A stretch of 36,721 nucleotides of DNA from Mesotaenium endlicherianum. Its lineage: Eukaryota > Streptophyta > Zygnematophyceae > Zygnematales > Mesotaeniaceae. Positions 31,454 through 36,721 of the stretch are shown here, piece after piece; position 1 is the stretch's first letter, and every line of letters starts with the position of its first letter. The notes below the pieces were generated by a model. The model saw only the letters and a list, made by a program, of their open reading frames with translations. It was not told where the DNA came from and did not search any database. The translations under genes were made by a program, and so were the position numbers. The DNA lies in contig WELA01003606.1 in NCBI GenBank assembly GCA_009602735.1, positions 616,397-653,117 on the forward strand, given 5' to 3'.

Positions 31454-33130
31454 TTAAGGGGTTGTTCCTGGGGCTTCAGGGTCAGGAGACGGAGAGCTGG
31501 ACCTAGATCTGGACAGCCCTCTAGGTCTGTCAGCTGGCCTTCTAAAGAACCCTGTTTGCTCTAAAGTTGGCCCTCGGGGAGAACGGAGGATGGTGGCCTG
31601 CTCTTCAACTATTTGGGTGTTGATTCCCACATAGACAGGCATTCCAGTAGGATGCTGAAATACATTGGCTAGAGGTACATGCCCCTGAGCGGAGGGGGAG
31701 GCTGGCATACCTCTGGCCCACCCGCGTGTCCCTCTTCTGGCACCCCTGTCCTCTGGGGATTTCTGTCTGTGTCTGCTGCCCAGTACCGTCAGATCAGCTT
31801 CTTCCCCTGCTTGGGCAGGTGGGCTGGGGGAGCGAGCGCGGGGTCCAGTTGTCGCCATAACGGGGATCACATTCCACACACCTGATCGTGGTTCTTTAGG
31901 AAGTGCCACTGCCTGTCCCTGGGTATCCTGAGTACCTGCTGCTGATGCTTCTCCTCTGCCTTGTTCTTCTTCCTCATCCTCCTCATCCTCCTCCTCGGAG
32001 AGAGTAGGGGTCTCGTCCACTAAGTCGTCCTGCTCCCTAGTAGACATGGAGTAGTCTACCGACCTCCCTTTCTTAGGGCGCGCTGGAGGTTGCTTGGCCT
32101 TCAGCCTACTGATATCTATCCGGCCTGCATTCTTTGCCCATTTGACAAAGGCATGCTTTCCCTTAGAGAAGTAGTCTCTTCCCCTCCTCCTATGTTCCTT
32201 GGTCTCTGCATTCATATTGCTCAGGCATCCATTCAGCCTGGGGTCCCAAGGGGCAATGTGAGGTGGTAGGATGAGATAGCCGTCTAGGCCATAGTGGAAG
32301 TCATCCGGTTGGGCTCGGTCACACTCCTGCTTCTTATTTGTGACGGTCATCCACCTCCAGTCTGTTGGCTGCTGGTAGTACTGGGGTCCGTGCTCAGCCT
32401 TCCTCAGTTTACACGGGAACCAGTGGGGAGAGAACATCTGCTGTCCTGCTTCCCTGGCCAAGTACTCCCAGCTCCTTCTCTCAACTTCATTGTAAGCTGG
32501 CAGGAGTGTGAGGTAGAATACCGTATCCTTAAAGCTATCGGGCCGCATGCTCACCATCCGGATGAGTCTCTGATCTCCCACTATTCCCGGTATGGGGACC
32601 GGCTTGTCCTCTGAATCATCTGCGAGATACCGGGCCTGCTCTGCTGTATAGCCCACCATCTTAGCATAATCTTCGTAAAGGACCACGCCGGTGTGTGTCT
32701 CGATGTACCTGTCCAGTGCTGTAGCTCCTTCCTTCTGTAGCAGTGTTGTCTGTTCCAGCCTGTTGATCTCCTGGGCTGCCAGCAATGCTTCCTTCAGGTT
32801 ATCGAAGTTTTGGCCACCCACCACAGTATACCTGTAAGTGGCCAAGCTCTTCTGTCTGTCCGCTTCAATCTTTTTTCTTTTCTCCTCTTCTGCCGCTGCC
32901 GCTTCTTCTTGCTGTTTCTTCTGTCTCTCCTCCTCAGCCTTCCTGAGGTTTTCCGCTTCCTGATCCTTCTTCCTCTGTGCCTCTTCTGCCGCCTCTTGTT
33001 GTTTGCGGACCCTTTCTTGTTCTCTCCTGGTGAGGGACGTCGCCGCCAGCTCCTTCTGGTATTGCTCCATTGTCCTCCTGGCTTCTTCTGCCTTGCGCTT
33101 TCTGTCCTCCTTTTGTGTGGTGGGCGCCAT
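31454..33130 (-). CDS. Y ORF3: third gene after pol, unknown function (about 558 aa)
   Basis: Open from ATG 33130 (MAPTTQKEDRKRK; a second in-frame ATG lies at 33139) to the stop at 31454-31456. Residues 1-105 are Lys/Glu/Arg/Gln-rich, a likely coiled coil. Residues ~110-350 look globular with no family I recognise (YRYTVVGGQNFDNLKEALL, ALDRYIETHTGVVLYEDYAK, HGPQYYQQPTDWRWMTV). An acidic run EEEDEEDEEEE is near 380-390, and the end is Pro/Arg/Ser-rich. No signal peptide, membrane span, protease or zinc knuckle is visible, so an envelope role is unsupported. It lies between chromodomain and 3' LTR, where retroviral env would be. A gag-like or accessory protein is possible; function unknown. 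Confidence 0.8.
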   Translation of the reverse strand: MAPTTQKEDRKRKAEEARRTMEQYQKELAATSLTRREQERVRKQQEAAEEAQRKKDQEAENLRKAEEERQKKQQEEAAAAEEEKRKKIEADRQKSLATYRYTVVGGQNFDNLKEALLAAQEINRLEQTTLLQKEGATALDRYIETHTGVVLYEDYAKMVGYTAEQARYLADDSEDKPVPIPGIVGDQRLIRMVSMRPDSFKDTVFYLTLLPAYNEVERRSWEYLAREAGQQMFSPHWFPCKLRKAEHGPQYYQQPTDWRWMTVTNKKQECDRAQPDDFHYGLDGYLILPPHIAPWDPRLNGCLSNMNAETKEHRRRGRDYFSKGKHAFVKWAKNAGRIDISRLKAKQPPARPKKGRSVDYSMSTREQDDLVDETPTLSEEEDEEDEEEEQGRGEASAAGTQDTQGQAVALPKEPRSGVWNVIPVMATTGPRARSPSPPAQAGEEADLTVLGSRHRQKSPEDRGARRGTRGWARGMPASPSAQGHVPLANVFQHPTGMPVYVGINTQIVEEQATILRSPRGPTLEQTGFFRRPADRPRGLSRSRSSSPSPDPEAPGTTP

Positions 33131-33397
33131 CCTGCACATGTAACCAGGGCACAAGTTAGTAGGATATGGACCTTTGTCATAGGGATTGCAGGAAGTATGT
33201 TAGTATTTAGTATAGTGGCTTCGCTGCTGTTTACCTTACAGGATGATTGCTAAAAGTTGACGTAGTTGCGATGCGCTACACATAAACGTATGAGTGTGTT
33301 TTTATCGCTCTCGCTCACTAACTGTCATATATTTTCCCCTCCAACTTAAATGGAGACAGGACCGCCTGTCACCTTCCCGTGTCAACTGAAATGACAG
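33131..33397 (-). promoter_or_regulatory. Y pol-ORF3 spacer: branch point, splice acceptor and second PPT-like tract
   Basis: On the minus strand TACTAAC (33161-33155) is followed 21 bases later by CAG (33134-33132) and G-ATG of ORF3. This matches a 3' splice site with a strong branch-point word, kept in Y'. Nearer pol, AAGTTGGAGGGG (33346-33335) repeats the polypurine tract core. The matching splice donor would have to lie upstream in the element, outside the window or unrecognised. Confidence 0.55.
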
Positions 33398-36300
33398 TTA
33401 TGGAGGGACTCCAGCGGCCCGAAGGTGGAACCGTGTCAACGCCCCTTTGGCATTGGTCAAGTGGTCCTTAAACTCCCAAGTGTCCCCAGAGGCATCGTAA
33501 CCCTTCCATCGAATGAGGTATTTCATGACATATTTAGACGATCGACGGACCGAGCGAGCGTCTAAAATCTCATCGACCTCATATTCCTCAGGGTCGCCGT
33601 CCCGGACAGCGGGGACCGGTCCCGGTTGGACAGGGAACCGACCTGTGAACAGTGTATCACCTTTGATGTACGGTTCCAGGAAGGAGACATTAAAGACCGG
33701 GTGCCCCTTGTATTCAGCTGACATGTTCAGTTTGTAAGCATTCTGACCGACACGACGGACCACCGAATATGGACCGACCCAGACAGGGCCAAGCTTTTTC
33801 TTGACCACACCAGGGAGGTACAGGTGCTGAGAATGCAGTTTGACTAAATCCCCCTTGGAAAATGTCAGTTCCCGACGGTGTTGATTAGCGTATTTTTGTT
33901 GGTTTTCTTGGGCCGTGTGCAAGTTTCGTTGGACTTCTGACAGGGTGTCAGCAAACTCCTGAGTTAACTGGAGGGAGACCGGGTTGTCAATCCCTTCAGG
34001 GTGAGTTAAAGATTCCCCTAGCACATCTAGAGGAGACTTAGGGACTCTACCCAGGCTGAGTTCAAAAGGAGTTTTGCCCGTTGACGCGTGCACCGCACTG
34101 TTGACCGCAAACTGAATTTGAGGCAACAGGTCATCCCAATTATCTTGTTTTTGGTTAATATATGCTCTCAGCACCTCCTGCAGAACTCGGTTAGTTCTTT
34201 CAGTCTGCCCATCAGTCTGAGGGTGGTTTGCTGTGCTGAGCAGCTGTTTGACTCCCATTAACCCCATTAAAGCTCTCCAGAACTTAGAGGTGAATTTTGA
34301 GTCTCTGTCTGAGATGATATTAGAAGGGAGCCCATGTTGGCATACTACATGGTTGTAAAACTGTCTCGCTGTTTCGAGTGCAGTCACTTTGACAGTTGTG
34401 GGGATAAAAATGACCATTTTTGTCAGTTTATCCACGACTACCAGTATTGAATCATGCCCGTTGGCAGTTCTTGGTAGTGAGACCACCCAGTCCATGGATA
34501 TAGTTTCCCAGCGTCCCGCTGGGATGGGTAGCGGTTGCAAGAGACCTCCGGGTGGTGTGTGCCGAGACTTATTTCTCTGACACTGGTCACAGGACTTGAC
34601 ATATTTCAAGACCTCCCGCGGTAACCCCTCCCAATGATAATGTTTTGCCAGTTTGCCAACAGTTTTGGCCTGCCCCAAATGTCCACCCAGGAGACTGTCA
34701 TGAGCTTGACTCAGTAAGAGAGACCTTATTTCCAAATTATTAGGAATGACCAGCTTCAGCCTCCCTGAAGTGGTTTCAGTCACCCAGACCCCTCCCTTGA
34801 GCTTATACCCGAGTGCGGTAGCACGACACATACCAGTAGTGGGGCTGGGCTCAAATGTTGGGTCAGAAAGGTAGGCTTTCCTAAGTTGTTGAAAGAAGGA
34901 CTTTTTCACCTTTAGTGAAGTGAGTGCAAACAGGACTTTATCTACAGTATGCTGACTAAAGTTCCTTTCTTGCAAGTCAGGTCTTCTAGAGAGTGCATCA
35001 GCAGGATTCAACTTCCCTGGTTTGTAGTCGATTTGGACTTGGAACTGCTCCAGCATCTGACTCCAGTGGTTCTCCCTCCTCGACAGCTTGGACTTTTGAA
35101 AGTGGGTCAGAGCTAGATGATCTGTAATCACCTTAAAAGCTTTACCATGTAAGTATGCTCTCCATTGTTTGAGTACATGAATGATAGCTAGCAGCTCTTT
35201 ATCATGCACTGAGTAATTAATCTCCGCTGGATTAAATTTCATAGACTCATACAACACAGGATGCCACTCCTGCCGTACCTTACCCTCCTTTGTGGTTTTG
35301 TCAGCAGGTTGCAACAAAATAGCACCCATGGCAAAATCAGAGGCATCAGTAACCACCTGCACCGGTTTGCTGGGGTCATACACGGCTAGCACTGGGGAAG
35401 AACAAAGGGCATCTNGGGAAGAACAAAGGGCATCTTTAAGGATCTGGAAGGCAGCCTGGTGCTCTTCCCCCCACACATACCCGATGTCTTTCTTAGTAAG
35501 GTCAGTCAGTTTACTGGCCTTTGTGGAATAATCCTCAATAAATCTCCTATAGTAGTTAGCCAACCCGAGGAAGGATCTAACTTCAGAGACAGACTGTGGT
35601 ACTGGCCAGTCCCTTATGGTCTGGACTTTCTTAGGATTCACACTGATGCCCTCTTTACTGAAAACGTGGCCTAAGAATTCAATACTTTCCTTAAAGAAAT
35701 CACACTTGCTCATTTTAGCATACAAGTGATTTTTCCGCAGAGTGTCCAGCACTTTCTTTAAGTGTTCAGTGTGCTGAGCTTCATCTTTAGAGAAAATTAA
35801 AATATCATCCAGGAAAACTTGCACAAACTTATCCAAATAAGGTCTGAAAATGTCATTCATAGCACCCATAAAGGTAGCAGGAGCATTAGTCAGTCCAAAT
35901 GGCATCACGTTGAACTCATAGTGTCCATAACGTGTGCGGAAAGCAGTCTTGTGTTCATCCCCCTCAGCAATTCTGATTTGATGATAACCACTCTTGAGAT
36001 CTATCTTACTGAACACCTTAGCGCCAGACAGGGTATCAAGCAAGTCCTCGATTCTGGGTAAAGCATACTTGTTCTTTACTGTAATTCTGTTCAGGGCTCT
36101 GTAATCCACACACATCCGCATACTGCCATCCTTTTTCTTAACAAATAGGATAGGTGCGCCGTACGGTGATTTACTGGGAGAAATGTAACCATTTTCCTCC
36201 AGCTCTGCAATCTGTGTTTTCAACTCCTCACTCTCCAAATAAGACAAGCCATAAGTGCGTTGCCAGGGTGGCTGGCTACCAGGTAATAGATCAATCCTAT

Positions 36301-36721
36301 GATCTACTTCCCTTTTAGGGGGTAGTCCTGGAGGCATGTTAAACACATCAGTGTACTGAGCAACAATTTTTGCAGCAGTAGGGTGCTCCGGAGGGCTTAC
36401 CTTTTTCTCAACCACTTCTTCAGGTTGAGGAGGTACCTCTCTTAGCAGCAGACAGAACATTCTGTCTTCCTTCTGGTTCCAGCTTTTCACAAACTTCATT
36501 GCATTCAGCAACTTGCATCCTTCTGGAAGCCTCTTCTTTTCCTTCATTTGCCATCCACACAGGACAAGAGGAAGAGCACTGGTGGGTGCCAAGTCAGTCT
36601 GCCCATCACTGGCTCCTCTCACTTTAACTGTACATCTGCCCCAACACACTTCAGCTTGATGTCTATTAAGCCAGGACCTGCCTAGCACGAGATCATAGAA
36701 ACCAGTGTTGAGTACCTCAAA
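33398..36721 (-). CDS. Y pol: protease end, reverse transcriptase, RNase H, integrase, chromodomain
   Basis: The frame is open from the window edge ([14 protein letters not shown], end of protease) to the stop at 33398. Positions count from 36688. Reverse transcriptase has [19 protein letters not shown] near 190, [16 protein letters not shown] and an intact [10 protein letters not shown] near 295. RNase H has [33 protein letters not shown] and [13 protein letters not shown]. Integrase has [20 protein letters not shown], Asp in SMDWVVSLP (~732), Asp in SDRDSKF (~793) and Glu in GQTERTNR (~829), all catalytic residues present. A GPY-type tail ([11 protein letters not shown]) and a chromodomain (~1034-1085, [27 protein letters not shown]) follow. 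The only flaw is an N at 35415 in a 20-bp repeat that inserts seven residues. Confidence 0.93.
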   Translation of the reverse strand, partial: FEVLNTGFYDLVLGRSWLNRHQAEVCWGRCTVKVRGASDGQTDLAPTSALPLVLCGWQMKEKKRLPEGCKLLNAMKFVKSWNQKEDRMFCLLLREVPPQPEEVVEKKVSPPEHPTAAKIVAQYTDVFNMPPGLPPKREVDHRIDLLPGSQPPWQRTYGLSYLESEELKTQIAELEENGYISPSKSPYGAPILFVKKKDGSMRMCVDYRALNRITVKNKYALPRIEDLLDTLSGAKVFSKIDLKSGYHQIRIAEGDEHKTAFRTRYGHYEFNVMPFGLTNAPATFMGAMNDIFRPYLDKFVQVFLDDILIFSKDEAQHTEHLKKVLDTLRKNHLYAKMSKCDFFKESIEFLGHVFSKEGISVNPKKVQTIRDWPVPQSVSEVRSFLGLANYYRRFIEDYSTKASKLTDLTKKDIGYVWGEEHQAAFQILKDALCSSXDALCSSPVLAVYDPSKPVQVVTDASDFAMGAILLQPADKTTKEGKVRQEWHPVLYESMKFNPAEINYSVHDKELLAIIHVLKQWRAYLHGKAFKVITDHLALTHFQKSKLSRRENHWSQMLEQFQVQIDYKPGKLNPADALSRRPDLQERNFSQHTVDKVLFALTSLKVKKSFFQQLRKAYLSDPTFEPSPTTGMCRATALGYKLKGGVWVTETTSGRLKLVIPNNLEIRSLLLSQAHDSLLGGHLGQAKTVGKLAKHYHWEGLPREVLKYVKSCDQCQRNKSRHTPPGGLLQPLPIPAGRWETISMDWVVSLPRTANGHDSILVVVDKLTKMVIFIPTTVKVTALETARQFYNHVVCQHGLPSNIISDRDSKFTSKFWRALMGLMGVKQLLSTANHPQTDGQTERTNRVLQEVLRAYINQKQDNWDDLLPQIQFAVNSAVHASTGKTPFELSLGRVPKSPLDVLGESLTHPEGIDNPVSLQLTQEFADTLSEVQRNLHTAQENQQKYANQHRRELTFSKGDLVKLHSQHLYLPGVVKKKLGPVWVGPYSVVRRVGQNAYKLNMSAEYKGHPVFNVSFLEPYIKGDTLFTGRFPVQPGPVPAVRDGDPEEYEVDEILDARSVRRSSKYVMKYLIRWKGYDASGDTWEFKDHLTNAKGALTRFHLRAAGVPP
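35395..35435. repeat. single-N gap flanked by a 20-bp direct repeat (assembly artefact)
   Basis: GGGAAGAACAAAGGGCATCT is present on both sides of the N at 35415. With the N it adds 21 bases, which duplicates DALCSS in the Y RNase H lead-in. Removing it gives [15 protein letters not shown], a normal sequence there. It is the same signature as at 17365. Confidence 0.85.

Larger units (their letters stand above)
5477..36721 (-). mobile_element. element X: Ty3/gypsy LTR retrotransposon with PHD finger (outermost, partial)
   Basis: X is on the minus strand and its left end is its 3' LTR. It is split three ways: Z lies in its 3' LTR at 5757-25895, and Y' and then Y interrupt its pol at 27724. X sequence inside the window is 5477-5756 and 25896-27723. 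The rest of its pol, its gag and its 5' LTR should resume beyond the right edge. Its age exceeds that of Z, Y' and Y because all sit inside it. Confidence 0.7.
30621..36721 (-). mobile_element. element Y: family-Y Ty3/gypsy chromovirus with third ORF, 3' part, nested in Y'
   Basis: On the minus strand, from right to left: end of protease, complete reverse transcriptase, RNase H, integrase and chromodomain in one frame, a 267-bp spacer, ORF3, polypurine tract and 3' LTR. It enters from the right edge, so gag and the 5' LTR are outside. Its TSD would be about ACGGT (30616-30620) with the partner outside. Coding is intact apart from an assembly gap, so Y may be recent. Confidence 0.88.

Noticed and set aside
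31454..33130. Calling ORF3 an envelope gene because of its place after pol
   Set aside because: No signal peptide, membrane span or cleavage site is visible; only its position and splice-like signal resemble env.
31454..33130. ORF3 as the gag of a second element in tandem
   Set aside because: No LTR or primer-binding site lies between pol and ORF3, the order repeats in both copies, and there is no zinc knuckle or recognisable capsid homology region.

Overview
The window looks like nuclear DNA from a large, repeat-rich eukaryote. I favour the plant/algal lineage (for example a charophyte alga), because it combines a GC-rich spliced gene, chromodomain-bearing Ty3/gypsy elements primed by initiator-Met tRNA, and a BED/DUF659-type hAT transposon. 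The species is a guess.

The only host gene is at the left edge. It is the last two exons (44-345, 946-1860) of a CPA1 sodium/proton antiporter that most resembles the fungal NHA1/SOD2 type, with a long low-complexity tail. Positions 1861-3988 are AT-rich and hold no gene I can support. An isolated LTR of element X lies at 3989-4332.

From 5477 to the right edge the window is one nest of transposons, with boundaries readable from LTR ends, target-site duplications (TSDs) and reading frames that close across each insertion. X (minus strand, Ty3/gypsy) is the outermost; its integrase is followed by a PHD finger instead of a chromodomain. Z (minus, 5757-25895, chromodomain) sits inside X's 3' LTR. 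W (plus, 9671-23236, chromodomain) sits inside Z's reverse transcriptase with a perfect 5-bp TSD. T (14370-21926), a hAT transposon with an 8-bp TSD, sits inside the tail of W's pol. T carries a nearly intact minus-strand transposase and a large 34-bp minisatellite built on a 19-nt palindrome. Farther right, Y' (plus, from 27724, internally deleted) is inserted in X's pol. Y (minus, 30621 to the edge) is a younger copy of the same family inserted in Y' and running off the window.

The most unusual biology is in two places. Family Y carries a third gene (ORF3, about 558 aa, unrecognised) between pol and the 3' LTR. It is preceded in both copies by the same TACTAAC branch-point-like motif and an AG acceptor just before its ATG, which suggests expression from a spliced RNA. 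X has swapped the usual histone-reading chromodomain for a different histone-reader fold. Two single-N gaps (17365, 35415) are flanked by short direct repeats that look like unmerged contig ends; one falsely breaks the hAT transposase.
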